Source: Lamellibrachia columna (lineage: Eukaryota; Annelida; Polychaeta; Sabellida; Siboglinidae). Taken from it: a stretch of 64,000 nt of DNA. The translations under genes were made by a program, and so were the position numbers. Within the stretch, counting starts at the first letter, position 1, and the number at the start of each line of letters is the position of its first letter. The DNA lies in NCBI GenBank assembly GCA_963662155.1, contig OY759268.1, forward strand, positions 56,012,457 to 56,076,456, read 5' to 3'. The notes under the pieces are model-generated. The model saw only the letters and a program-made list of their open reading frames with translations, searched no databases and was not told the origin of the DNA. Positions 1 to 12,958 of the stretch are shown piece by piece.

Positions 1-117
1 AGGTCATGGCGGGAGGGGATTGGAGAAACAGAGCGAGATATGTGGGAGTGGATACGAGTGGTGGAGACGGCAGTGAAATGGAAACAGTGACGAAAGAAGA
101 AGGAAAACAACAATCGA
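1..117. other. No recognisable feature
   Basis: Purine-rich sequence ahead of the first minisatellite. A short open stretch exists, but I recognise no family in it. Confidence 0.3.
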
Positions 118-598
118 CGACCAGTATTGATGTCAGCCTCACTCCGGACTTGAATGACAAATATTGATGTCAGCCTCACTCCGGACTTGAATGACCAGTA
201 TTGATGTCAGCCTCATTCCGGACTTGAACGACCAATATTGATGTCAGCCTCACTCCGGACTTGAACGACCAGTATTGATGTCAGCCTCACTCCGGACTTG
301 AACGACCAATATTGATGTCAGCCTCACTCCGGACTTGAACGACCAATATTGATGTCAGCCTCACCCCGGACTTGAACGACTAGTATTGATGTCAGCCTCA
401 CTCCGGACTTGAACGACCAGTATTGATGTCAGCCTCACTCCGGACTTGAACGACTAGTATTGATGTCAGCCTCACTCCGGACTTGAACGACCAGTATTGA
501 TGTCAGCCTCACTCCGGACTTGAACGACCAGTATTGATGTCAGCCTCACTCCGGACTTGAACGACTAGTATTGATGTCAGCCTCACTCCGGACTTCAG
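118..598. repeat. 37-bp minisatellite, 13 copies
   Basis: The core ATTGATGTCAGCCTCACTCC recurs exactly every 37 bases, from 126 to 570. Units differ by a few substitutions (accagt, accaat or actagt before the core; one C/T change inside). The last unit is cut after ggacttc. Confidence 0.95.
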
Positions 599-697
599 GA
601 GTAAAGGGAGAGCAACAACATCAACATTTTAATCGAGTTTCCTCGCAGAACGGTCAGGTAAATATGGCAGAACTTTGGTGCAATGCAACTTAATCAA

Positions 698-2469
698 TTA
701 TGTTGGGCCGTCACGTGTCAGAAATCCCCATTTGATGGGATGGCTATAGCTGTCCCCACCCAGGGAATTTGTCTTAACATACTTCCATGGCTCCATTTTA
801 ATTTTGCCCCACCGTTCCTTTCCGATGAGTGGATGTACGTCCTTTGATGCTACCAAGCATCGTACTATTGTTGGAACGGCAATTTCTATTAACACCTTAT
901 GGTGCAGAAATAGGTCAGCAAGTTCTATGAAGTATTGCGAAAATTGGCTTGGAATGTAATATACGTCGGTTAAAGCGCCATTTGCACGTTCTATCGCTCC
1001 ATCCTCAAACAATAATCGTTGGTAACACGCGTTCGCGACAGTAGATGAGCTTCTTCTGCTCGCAATCTCTGCTAGAGCATCGGTCGTTGCATTCTGGTAC
1101 ATCGCCCACCAGTTCCACTTGTGCCACACGGGTGCTGGCAGCCCACACACGGGTGCTGGCAGCCCACACACGGGTGCTGGCAGCCCACACACGCCTCGTT
1201 TGCACTCGTTAAGTTTGCTGATTTCACCAATCTGAACGTGCGGCACAAACCACACCGCTTTCCTCGAAAGTTTTGACAGCGTATGCACAACAAGAAGCAG
1301 ATCGTCTGATGCTACTAAATAGCCCTGGACGGCGTAGTCTATCTGCAAAGCCATCGTCATGCACTTTTGAGTAAAAGCACCATGCACATGACCGACAGGA
1401 TTTCTTTCATTTCCTATGGAAGTAATCCTGTCGGTCATGTAAATCGATTAACACGTGGATAGCGATTCGCATCGATTGTGTCTGGACCACAGTATAGAAT
1501 ATTAGAGAAGAATGGCCGGTACAGTATTTCAAAGTATGGAATCGCATCATAATGCGGATTGTTGAAAATTACTAAGAGAAACACATCATCAAACTGTGTC
1601 CACGGTTGTGCAAAGTTGACATATACGTGCTTAGGCAACGTTTCATTTTGACGACGACATGTGTCATTGTAGAGCTTTGTCACGGAGTCGAGATTAGTAA
1701 CAGAGGTGTATAAACCTGGACCTAAGTGTTGACGTGAGACGGGCACAGAATGATCTACTGCAAGCAATATCACATTTTCACATTCTTCGTTGACTGAATT
1801 GTAGCCAGTCTCACCCAATGCATCCAACCAGCGGCTGTAAGACACCGATATAGAATCGTTCAGCAGCCCAGAGCTATTGGCAGTTAGATCCAGAATGCAT
1901 TGCTTCATGGTCGTATCCCAACAGTTCCACTTGTTCAGTTGTTCCGCTGCGGAGAATAACCGACTACTCGCTGACGAACTCAAGCTAGTCGTGTAACGTC
2001 CTACAACAACCTGGTTCCCACTGAGCCACAGTAAACGTTGCACACCTAAGCTTCACGTTACGTTCTCACCAGGATCAGTCACCAGCGCTGCAGGCAAGGC
2101 CCAGAATGCGTCTCTTGTGTACAGAGCGTCTTCAAGGTGAACTGGTGCGAATCTTGCGTTGGCCAATGCCACATTTGGGGCGTGGGCATCACAGGAGATG
2201 GCAGAATCTGGAGTCTGCACTCCGGAACATGATGCCGTCGTCTGAATGGCTGTGACTTTGTGGCGGCACAATTAATACGACATTGCGGATGGGGAATGCT
2301 TTCCTATTGAACTCTTGTTGCAGCCAAAGTGAGTTGCCACATCAAATATAATGCTGTCAGATGTGGAGACTAATCCCGTCTGTGGTCCGACCGTTGCAGC
2401 ATGCTTGGGCGGCTGCATTGTGGTGGCATCGCCCGGCATCATGATGGGTAATATGACATTTGCACCACG
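698..2469 (-). pseudogene. Broken DUF288/STELLO-like gene
   Basis: Three collinear minus-strand blocks read as one protein: 2469-2275, 2271-2056 and 2052-1438, then 1438-698 in another frame. Recalled family landmarks appear in order: a RGANVI segment (2469), LYTRDAFWALP (near 2110), VQRLLWLSGN (2043), PYFEILYRPFFSNILYCGPD (near 1500), YLVASDDLLL (near 1310) and a C-terminal HPIKWGFL (near 730). Plant STELLO proteins are Golgi glycosyltransferase-like proteins; the animal members have no role that I know. The copy is damaged: TAA at 2272-2274 and TGA at 2053-2055 are in frame with both neighbours, and the frame changes near 1437. A splice acceptor (ttctgctttgcag) may start this exon at 2469. 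The TAA could instead lie in a small unrecognised intron. Family assignment is from memory of motif order, so moderate. Confidence 0.55.
1127..1189 (-). repeat. 21-bp in-frame triplication within the DUF288-like ORF
   Basis: Three exact copies of a 21-base unit (1127-1147, 1148-1168, 1169-1189) encode a repeated CGLPAPV heptapeptide on the minus strand. The unit is a multiple of three, so the frame stays open. Confidence 0.95.
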
Positions 2470-3794
2470 CTGCAAAGCAGAACGGTAATTTTTTTTTAAT
2501 AAACAATTTCTTAAATGCTTAACAAATGACTTACACAAAAGTGTCGGTTTCTTTTTTTAAACATTATATTGGTTTTAAAACATTCAACGTATATTGTGAT
2601 GATAAATATCACAATACTTTTTTGATATTGAATAAAGATTCACTAAGTAGTAAGCTGCACAACATTGTGTTGTTATTTCGTTTCTTGTTGAATAAAAATG
2701 CTTCTACGTGACACTTGTACCTCGTAGATACTTTATAGTAAGAACACTTAATCCCAGCTAAGTATGATGGATTTGATTATTGTTGGGTCATCTTTTAGTT
2801 TCCAAAGTCATCATTTATATGTTATGTCATTTGGTTATTGGTTGTGTGTTATTAAATAAGGGTCCTACACAGTGTTGCCTTCTACCAAACTAAGAAACAT
2901 TAGTCGCCCCAGATTACTGGTCTGCGTCTTCAGCTGAACCAAAAATGGTTTGGAGAATAAACAAATTATAAAGAGTCAGAAATAAGGATTTATCTGGACA
3001 TATATTCCCTGAGTTACGCAGCTCAAGATGCGAAGATTATGTATGAAATATCTACTAAAATAAGTATGACACTACCAGCAGCCTCACGGCACTGAATGTT
3101 CATTGCCTGATGCAGTCACCTGGTTACAAACCTGTATGGCGCTTAGGTAAGCCGCAAGGAGACGCGACTGGTGCTTATCAGACAGAAGCAACCGAGAGGT
3201 ACTCCTATCGATGTCATATCGGTTCAGAACAACGCATCGATAATGCCTGAAAACATATTACAGTGAAGTAATGTTTGTTGTGTGTCATTGATCAAAATAG
3301 CAGTTTTTGTAATATTTCTCCCCCGACTCAATTAAATATTGGTTGAAATCCAACTATAAGTTGTCGCAGACCAGAGTCAAAGTTAAAGTATACACCTGCT
3401 TATGGAATAAAACGTTAACTTCAATGAATAAAAAAAGTAAAATCAGGTTATTTAGATTTATTAGTAATAAACGTTATGTTAACAAATTATTCATTGATCA
3501 CTTGCATAGGTAATAACTGTTCTTGTCCCAAGTTATTGATTTATGTGACCAAACTCCGAAAACCAAAGTTTAACAAGAGATGCATTAGCGAAACCTATGT
3601 TTAAACCAATAGACTGGACATTGAAAACCACCGACACATATTAGTATAAAATTATTACGTACACCATCACTTTAGCAAGGAAATATAAAACCCAATTTCC
3701 ACCACTAGAAATCAAATACTATCCTACTAGATACCTGACTAACTGGAACACTTTGTCCAATCACTTAAGTGATTCAACTGCAATGAACTGATTA
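2470..3794. other. No gene; possible intron of the DUF288-like gene
   Basis: AT-rich sequence with stops in all frames. It lies between the DUF288-like exon and a possible upstream exon on the same strand. I see no repeat or RNA gene. Confidence 0.3.
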
Positions 3795-4014
3795 ATTCCA
3801 TTTCATTTTGTGATTCACCACAGCCCCGGCACTATCGTATAGTTTGAAGAGATTAAAGCAAGTAAACCTGCGTCCTGTTCCTCCATCAACCATGAGCACC
3901 GTCCAGTCAGCGAATGTCAACGCCAGCGCGTCACAAGATGCATTCCTGCCAACAGCGATGACCCACCGGGTAGTTTGAAAGAGTTCAGGTGAGCTGCCGG
4001 GATCCTCGCTGACA
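3795..4014 (-). pseudogene. Possible upstream exon of the DUF288-like gene
   Basis: The minus strand stays open for about 70 codons. It follows an acceptor-like acatag (near 4015) and has a donor-like GTGAAT near 3812. It contains TTRWVIAVGRNASCDALAL followed by ADWTVLMVDGGTGRR. A basic residue plus W, then hydrophobics, then W-x-VL-x-V is the pattern I recall at the start of the DUF288 domain. Orientation and order agree with the downstream block. Both the exon ends and the link to 698-2469 are inference. Confidence 0.35.
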
Positions 4015-4020
4015 GTCCTA

Positions 4021-5339
4021 TGTACTGATGCAAGATAACAAAATGTAGTTCACAAAGCGTTTTGGACCATTAACACATATTTAATTCCATAAATCCAGGC
4101 ATGTGCGTTTGTGAAATGTTATCGTCTTTCTTCACATAAATACTAGTTATGAATTATTGATCCACAAAAGATCATCCCAGATCATTCGTTATAAACATGC
4201 GCTAAACTCGTGGTCTGCTCGGATGGCTATGATAAGGCAGTTCCGAATCCAGATGGCCCATCTTCAACGAGGTATAAATTAGAAGCCACTAACCAGTTAT
4301 TTATCTGGGAGACGTCAACACAAGAGCATTGCGTTACCCTCATTCGCTCCACTCATAGGTTCGATTTAACGCAACAAAAGCTGATAGTACGTGACCGATT
4401 CACTTATTGCTTTTGCTTAACTTGATAGAGGGCGCCACATGACATGTGTAAAACGTATATTGTAATTTTCATTATTTTATACAACAACCAGAGTGATGTT
4501 GCCACATTTAAGTCTTACGTTTATTTAAATAACACAATGACCTATTTCATGCTTTACATTATAATACAAGTTAATATAACAGTACGAAGCTTTGCGCGGG
4601 AGGCGATCCCCTGATTTGATTTGGTCCCCCCGCTGATATCTGGTGCAGAGATCAGTGGTCAGCCCTGGGCACACTGTTTGTAGTTGGTATTGCCAAGAAA
4701 ATCTTTTGTGTGGGGTACTTATAATAGGGGACCCAAGTGGTTGCCGTTATGAGACGAGAGTTGACGAGGTAATGCGTTTCCGGTCCTATAGTTGTACACA
4801 CCACATCATGTTAAATGCACATCATGTTAAATGTCATTATAAAATGAACCATTGGCTTTATCACATTTTAATGGTAGTTGAAGTAAATTAAGTAAATGTG
4901 TTATTGTATGTTTTATCTGTTTTAATTCTAAATGTGTTTATGTGTGAAATACGATGGCCAAAAGTGAGTAATTATGGGCACTCGGAGTGTATATTGTGTC
5001 GTGTATCATGTTTTGTGTTTATCGAACATGTTTGACATCCTGGTAATATGTCTTTGGTATTATGCAGCTGTATAAAAACAAGGGAACCATGCAGGGTTTA
5101 GTACCTGTTGTTGTTGTTGTGACGGTTGTTTTCGTGGTTGTTTTGTGGTTGTGGTTTTGAAACTTTTTATTAGGGTTTACGTACTTACGACAGTTTATGT
5201 AACATGTAATAACAGTTTATTTTATGTATACATATTATATTATTATGGAAGCTAATTTCCAGATAATATGCAACGTAAAACATTCGGTGCTCAGTAATAA
5301 GCGCAGGGGGATCAATAAACAATGGTGGACAGACGAATT
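4021..5339. other. No recognisable gene
   Basis: Open frames at 4210-4425 and 4643-4891 resemble nothing I know and lack splice or start context. A T/G-rich stretch lies at 5100-5160. I see no RNA gene. Confidence 0.3.
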
Positions 5340-7109
5340 TACTCATCAAATGATCTACAGTCTACATATAAACGATTCCACTCCACCGAAACAGCTCTTC
5401 TCAAGATACACAATTATATAGTTGATAACATGGACAATAGCTGCTTTCGATATAATTGATAATTTAATCCTTTCACAAAGCCTCCATATACATTTTGACA
5501 TTTTTGGCCCAGTTCTTCGGTGGTTCAAATCATAGTGTTCAGACAGATATCAAAGTATTAACATATCTGACACATTATCTTGCTATTATCGATCAGCCAA
5601 GTCATTACTAATCATAATCTCAATCATCTCCTTTACGCTGATGACACATAGGTTTAAATATCACTTTTACAATCAAATGCACAAGAATCTGTTTCGACTT
5701 TAAGTGATTGTCTTACTGATATCTTGTTGTGGATGGAATCAAGTAAGCTAAAGCTTCATCCAAATAAAACAGAACGTATTATTATTGGCACTAAACAACA
5801 ACGAAATAGAGTCATCAACCATTATCCAGTTAAACAGCTTGGCAGTGATACATTCCCATTAGATACTGTTCGCAATCTTGGTGTTGTATTTGACAGTGAC
5901 TTCAACTTGGCAGTGATACATTCCCATTAGATACTGTTCGCAATCTTGGTGTTGTCTTTGACAGTGACTTCAACTTGGCAGTGATACATTCCCATTAGAT
6001 ACTGTTCGCAATCTTGGTGTTGTCTTTGACAGTGACTTCAACTTGGCAGTGATACATTCCCATTAGATACTGTTCGCAATCTTGGTGTTGTCTTTGACAG
6101 TGACTTCAACTTGGCAGTGATACATTCCCATTAGATACTGTTCGCAATCTTGGTGTTGTCTTTGACAGTGACTTCAACTTGGCAGTGATACATTCCCATC
6201 AGATACTGTTCGCAATCTTGGTGTTGTATTTGACAGTGATACATTCCCATCAGATACTGTTCGCAATCTTGGTGTTGTATTTGACAGTGATACATTCCCA
6301 TCAGATACTGTTCGCAGTCTTGGTGTTGTCTTTGACAGTGACTTCAACTTGGCAGTGATGCATTCCCATTAGATACTGTTCGCAATCTTGGTGTTGTCTT
6401 TGACAGTGACTTCAACTTTCGCCAACATATTTCTCAAGTATGTAATTCCTGTTTCTATCATATTCGTGATTTCCGTCGCATTCGGCGTCACATATCTATA
6501 TCTACTGCTAAAACAATATCAACGGCATTAATTAGTAGCCGCCTTGACTATTGTAAGTCACTACTAAATAACATTGCTAAAAGAGACTTGGCTAAACTCC
6601 AAAGAGCACAACATTGTCTGGCACGTGTGGTTCTCAGGGCGCCTCGGTTTTTCACCGTCACTACCACTACTTAAACAGTTACACTGGCTTCCAGTTTCTT
6701 ATCGAATTAATTTGAAGCTGTCCACTCTTACATATCGTGCTCTATCTCCACAACAATCCCCTACTTGGCTAGTCTTCTGCATCTTTCAAATATCCCTAGG
6801 AAGCTAAGATCATCAATCTCACAACAACTTGTGTAAACGTGCTTTCTCTGTCGCTGCTCCTAGGGTCTGGAATGAACTCCCTATCACATTGAAAACATCT
6901 GAAACTATTGCTATTTTCCAAGAAAAAAACTCAAGACATATTTATTCCAAATTGCATTTCCACCATAAATGTTCGGTTGTTCCGCGTTCTGATACTGACT
7001 TTTGCGCGTCTCTGTTCACGATTATGTTTACTGATTTTGTTTTGTTGCGCCTCTGAGCTCAAGTTCCCGAGGATGTAGGCGCCACAGAAGTTAATTATTA
7101 TTATTTATA
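5340..7109 (+). pseudogene. CR1/L2-like LINE reverse-transcriptase relic, 3' end
   Basis: Conceptual reading gives a typical jockey-superfamily RT in order: a FHSTETALLK block (near 5375), FGPVLRWFKS (near 5505), the catalytic YADD (5634-5645), LKLHPNKTE (near 5748), LGVVFDSDFN, the C-terminal SRLDYCKSLLNNIAKRDL (near 6540) and KRAFSVAAPRVWNELP (6835-6882). It ends in a short hairpin region (gcgcctctgagctc to ggcgcc) and an ATT-rich tail (7090-7109), as in L2/CR1-type 3' ends. Stops follow YADD and frames shift repeatedly. A 68-bp tandem array interrupts the ORF. Dead relic, 5' truncated. Confidence 0.85.
5841..6420 (+). repeat. 68-bp tandem array inside the LINE RT ORF
   Basis: The motif ggcagtgatacattccc recurs at 5841, 5909, 5977, 6045, 6113 and 6181 (68 bp each). 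Two 51-bp units follow (to 6286), then a 68-bp unit (to 6354). The short units lack 17 bases between two gcagtga/acagtga microhomologies. Neither end is an element boundary: LINE coding sequence enters and leaves the array. Confidence 0.95.
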
Positions 7110-7119
7110 GAAAATCATA

Positions 7120-7345
7120 TGTGGATTAAGGATAGTGAACAAAATAAACTGCACATGAAATCTGACATCAATATAGCCAAACAATGTTTGATAGAAAGTT
7201 ACAAGCTGCCAAAAGCAAATTCTGGCGCCAACCACAAGGACGTCTACTGGCATTGCGGTCACATAATCCAAATGCTTTCTGGAAACATATTGGTAAACTA
7301 GGAAACCGACAAGACCGCAAACATAACATACCAATGGAATTGGTA
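7120..7345 (+). pseudogene. LINE ORF2 fragment between endonuclease and RT
   Basis: The plus strand reads FDRKLQAAKSKFWRQ, then NPNAFWKHIGKLG, then KHNIPMEL. I recognise this as the linker between endonuclease and RT in many animal LINEs. It starts about ten bases after the previous LINE tail and is cut by the TG array. Confidence 0.6.
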
Positions 7346-7405
7346 CCGGTGGTATTACGTAAGAGAGGGAATGCTATTCTAGAGTGGATATTCGCCATCC
7401 CGTAT

Positions 7406-7565
<160 letters not shown>

Positions 7566-7584
7566 TACAATTTTCTTGAACCAC

Positions 7585-8110
7585 AACTATTTTGATTACT
7601 TACTCAACATTTCGACGGCCATCGGGAGAATCAGGAGATTACTAGTGCATCGAAACGATAAAGTGGAAGATAGTAAAAAGACAGACTGTGTACACCAAGT
7701 CCTTTGTAACAGCTGTGATCACACGTATATCGGCGAAATAGGGAGAACGTTTGGAACAAGACTAGAAGAACGCAAGAAGGAGGTTGAAAATATCACAACG
7801 AGACGATTTAACAGGGAACAGAAAAGAGTGTCAACGGTGATATAGCATCAATCTGCATTAAAAGATCATGTAAACAAAAACAGTTGCATTATAGACTGGG
7901 AGGGGGCAAAAGTGATTGACAGAGAGTGCAACGGAAACGCAAGATCGATTAAACAGGCCATATGGACAGAAAGACAACTCCAGTCATGAATCGAGACAAG
8001 GGGGTATAGATTGAGTCATGTATGGGACGGCCTGTTGCCAAGACAACTGGCGAGCAGAGTAAGAACTAGCCGTCCCAGAATTCATGATGACGGCTGCCGA
8101 TGGTAGTCGA
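7585..8110 (+). pseudogene. Penelope-like element, GIY-YIG endonuclease tail
   Basis: The plus strand reads RRLLVHRNDKVED, then a Cys pair and YIGEIGRTFGTRLEERKKEV (near 7728-7790), then LKDHVNKNSCIIDWEGAKVI and RLSHVWDGLL. Penelope-like retroelements carry a C-terminal GIY-YIG nuclease with this cysteine-containing lead-in, the YIGxxGR core and an aspartate/HxxD-like tail. Stops (near 7844 and 7987) interrupt it. The RT part is absent, so this is a 3' fragment. Confidence 0.7.
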
Positions 8111-8379
8111 CACGTTCAGTAAGTAATCAAAGTAGTTGAAATGAAAAAAAAATCGTAATTCATTTCGTTAGTTATAATTGTTGTGTTAAGGTCAACAATT
8201 TAAACTCTGATTGGTTCAACCAGGAGACAGTATACAACACAAAACCCAAATTGTAAATTTGTTTAATCAATCAATACCTAAGTCATCTCAAGGATAATAA
8301 AACCAATATTATTTGTGATACTATTGGATGATTGATTGTCTTAAGCATCATTTAGCACATCGCCGCGTCATTCGGAAAT

Positions 8380-8620
8380 CTAATATTATCAAAGTTAAAG
8401 TTAATTCGAATTGCATCGTATAAACTGATAAAAGTTACCTATGTTTATGAATTAACCAAATGCCCGGATGACTTCGTAATTAGCTCATTATGTATGCACC
8501 CTGGGTGCATACATAATTTCCGTCACATTGAAAAGCACACTCTGCAACCAGATGAAGATGTGTACGACAGACGGTGGCGCCACAGCACGAAGTCTGGATA
8601 ATCGAGGTGTGTGCAGCGGC
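8380..8620. repeat. Dispersed repeat, copy 1
   Basis: It shares ordered blocks with 43290-43490: ataaactgataaa, ccaaatgcccggatga, gtcaca-tgaaaag and cggtggcgccacagc. No coding potential, so a SINE or non-autonomous DNA element is likely. Confidence 0.6.
8487..8517. repeat. Perfect 15-bp palindrome
   Basis: attatgtatgcaccc, a single t, then its exact reverse complement. It lies inside the dispersed repeat; copy 2 lacks it. Confidence 0.95.
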
Positions 8621-10149
8621 TATAATCGTGCGTCATGGAATGTTCACGAAGGCACTTGGTTCCTTTGTGCTTGCTATAGCGAGTGGTGACACTTTTCGCT
8701 ATTGCAATTTGCGCTCTTAACACAACGTGCTCTGTATTGTTGTCTCGGGTGAATTGACACGTAACCTAAAACGCACGAGAAATTAAGCACGCCTTGTTGT
8801 GTTTGTCATTGGCCTCCTGTCAGAAGTCAACAGGGTGTTTGATTGTGTTTTTCAGATTAGCGAAACTCAACAGTTTCATCAGCTCAACGTGTGTTCATAT
8901 TTTCAAAGAGTCCGAACAAAGTGGGAGCATTATAACATAGTTACGATACAACACTTCAAATATATAGCATGTAGGCATATTAATGAAAGACAGATTCGAC
9001 ACAAACTATTGTTTACCCCGATATATCAATTGATCGATATGAAATTAAACAACATTGATCCACTAGTTAAACATTCCCCCTCTATTAGAGAAAAAGGAAC
9101 ATAAATACCATTGAAATATATCTTTATATAAAGAACAATTCAACTTGGACTTCAAATCTATGTTTAATTAACGGTCCGTATAATATGTTCATAAATATAC
9201 ACAAAAGATCAACTCACAACAAAACATCATCAATAAACAAATAATATAATCACAATCACTATGTGATTCAATCAACCAAACCAGTAACTAGTTTATCACA
9301 GTTTTAATATACTATACTAACGAGTTTGGACGGAGATGCACCAGCTATTATAGAGAAAAAGTAAATATGTACACATTTTAGCTAACTTAAACTTAATTAG
9401 ATATCCCATGAAACATCTACACAATCATGTGCTACTATAAAACAATATGTACTATGTACTACTCAAATTGCATGAGAGTCGGGCGGGAGGGTCGGGGTGG
9501 GAACGTACCCCGTTGGTTTTATACTTCAATACTGTATTTGGGAGATTCTGGGTGAGCTGACGTTGAACGGCCAGAAAATAAGCTGTAGTTGGTTATAGTT
9601 GATATATGTCATTTAAATGTCTTAGTGCATATTTGAGGTGACCTTCAATAGCGCAGCAGTGGATTTGGCAATATGAAAATACTCATCGTTTTCCACAGAT
9701 AATCTATCATTGTGTGAATATGGGTCGGCGTTTATACATTTGAAATACTTACCAAATATACAATGAGAACGGATGCAAGGAATAAAAAGCATGAAAGCCG
9801 ATTCAGACTTCCAAGTAACATCTTTACCTTAGCTGTCGGAAACATTCCAATGAATCTACAGCACAACAATACCTTTTAGACAATGTATGATGTCAACTAT
9901 GCCAAAATGACCTCAATTTCGTGAGTATCGACCATATACCCATATATGCACGTTGTAACGTACTGCTTTATAGCTATGATGAGCTTATTTTTATATCGTG
10001 TAGTAATGTAATTGCATTGTGTTTAAATCGTATTGTGTTTAACTTATAGTCACGTGACAATAAATATATACTAAACGTAATATATAAGATAAGTAACGTG
10101 TTCTATTTACTTTATGTATCGTTATAATCAGCATGTTCTTATTTTGTAT
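8621..10149. other. AT-rich region without a recognisable gene
   Basis: The open frame at 8799-9104 matches nothing I know. Apart from a short G-rich tract at 9481-9501, I see no structured feature. Confidence 0.3.
9481..9501 (+). other. G-quadruplex motif
   Basis: Five G-runs with 1-2 base loops (GGGCGGGAGGGTCGGGG, then TGGG) on the plus strand. Confidence 0.75.
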
Positions 10150-11660
10150 TATTGAGATTGTACTTATACAAGCCGATAATGTACAGGTGGTCCCGCTATA
10201 AGCCCTGTACTTATACAAGCCGATATTGTACAGGTGGTCCAGTTATAAGCCCTGTACTTATACAAGCCTATACTGTACAGGTGGTCCCGCTATAAGCCCT
10301 GTACTTATACAAGCCTATACTGTACAGGTGGTCCCCTATAAGCCCTGTACTTATAAAAGCCTATACTGTACAGGTGGTCACGCTATAAGCCCTGTACTTA
10401 TACAAGCCGATACTGTACAGGTGGTCCCGCGATAAGCCCTGTACTTATACAAGTCTATACTGTACAGGTGGTCCCGCTATAAGCCCTGTACTCATACAAG
10501 CCGATACTGTACAGGTGGTCCCGCTATAAGCCCTGCACTTATGCAAGCCTATACTCTACAGGTGGTCCCGCTATAAGCCCTGTACTTATACAAGCCTATA
10601 CTGTACAGTTGGTCCCGCTATAAGCCCTGTACTTATACAAGCCTATACTGTACAGGTGGTCCCGCTATAAGCCCTGTACTTATAAAAGCCTATACTGTAC
10701 AGGTGGTCACGCTATAAGCCCTGTACTTATAAAAGCCGATACTGTACAGGTGGTCCCGCGATAAGCCCTGTACTTATACAAGTCTATACTGTACAGGTGG
10801 TCCCGCTATAAGCCCTGAACTCATACAAGCCGATACTGTACAGGTGGTCCCGCTATAAGCCCTGTACTTATACAGGCCGATACTGTACAGGTGGTCCCGC
10901 TATAAGCCCTGTACTTATACAAGCCTATACTGTACAGTTGGTCCCGCTATAAGCCCTGTACTTATACAAGCCTATACTGTACAGGTGGTCCCGCTATAAG
11001 CCCTGTACTTATACAAGCCGATACTGTATAAGTGGTCCCGCTATAAGCCCTGTACTTATACAAGCCTATACTGTATAGGTGGTCCCGCTATAAGCCCTGT
11101 ACTTATACAAGCCGATACTGTACAGGTGGTCCCGCTATAAGCCCTGTACTTATAAAAGCCTATGCTGTACAGGTGGTCCCGCTATAAGCCCTGTACTTAT
11201 ACAAGCCTATACTGTACAGGTGGTCCCGCTATAAGCCCTGTACTTATACAAGCCGATACTGTACAGGTGGTCCCGCTATAAGCCCTGTACTTATACAAGC
11301 CGATACTGTACCGGTGGTCCCGCTATAAGCCCTGTACTTATACAGGCCTATACTGTACAGGTGATCCCGCTATAAGCCCTGTACTTATACAAGCCGATAC
11401 TGTACAGGTGGTCCCGCTATAAGCCCTCTACTTATACAAGTATATACTGTACAGGTGGTCCCGCTATAAGCCGTCTACTTATACAAGTCTATACTGTACA
11501 GGTGGTCCCGCTATAAGCCCTGTACTCATACAAGCCGATACTGTACAGGTGGTCCCGCTATAAGCCCTGTACTCATACAAGCCGATACTGTACAGGTGGT
11601 CCCGCTATAAGCCCTGTACTCATACAAGCCGATACTGTACAGGTGATCCCGCTATAAGCC
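10150..11660. repeat. 47-bp minisatellite, about 32 copies
   Basis: The block cctgtacttatacaag plus a variable tact-gtacaggtggtcccgctataag part repeats every 47 bases. Units differ at a few positions (cct/cga, ttata/tcata), and one lacks two bases. Each unit holds a hairpin: CCTGTAC and GTACAGG separated by about 17 bases. Confidence 0.96.
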
Positions 11661-11845
11661 CAACATAGTTTCCCAGAGATCATAGTCGAGTTGCATATCA
11701 ATATAATTCTTAATTAACCAATCATTCATAGTATCATTGCAATTGAATAAACGTATTATTATTGTTATTGTTGTTATTACTATTATTATTAAACTTGTAG
11801 GCCAGGGCTATCACTGTTGATATTTTTCCTTTCAATATTATAGAT

Positions 11846-12664
<819 letters not shown>

Positions 12665-12846
12665 ATGGATCGAGCTACGCAGATACCGCAACTATTGAAA
12701 GAAGCTTCGAAATGTGATATTAGTGACTATGAACTCGACGATGAACTCCTGTTGAACCCGTTATCAATAATAACAACAACAACAACAACAACAAGTGCTG
12801 ACCGTGCCAGTCCGGTGGCTTCTACAAGCACTGTGGAAGAAGTTGA

Positions 12847-12958
12847 TGTTGGCAATGATGAGCTAGAGGAGATTTCCGCGGATGATGCACATCGCGAAGA
12901 AGAGGGTGCGATGGATAGAGCGGCGAACATGTTTGAATGTATCAACATGCCGCAGAAA
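12847..12958 (+). repeat. Duplicated exon segment, upstream copy
   Basis: It encodes ADDAHREEEGAMDRAANMF and CINMPQK. The near-identical block at about 13251-13352 encodes ADDAHREEDGAVDRAANMF and CINMTQK and continues into the rest of the protein, whereas this copy runs into intron-like sequence. Confidence 0.85.

Noticed and set aside
3891..3980. Short plus-strand ORF MSTVQSANVNASASQD
   Set aside because: It is antisense to a longer open stretch that looks more like a protein domain.
10150..11660. CRISPR-like array
   Set aside because: Whole units repeat without unique spacers, and the genome is eukaryotic. The same reasoning applies to all other arrays.
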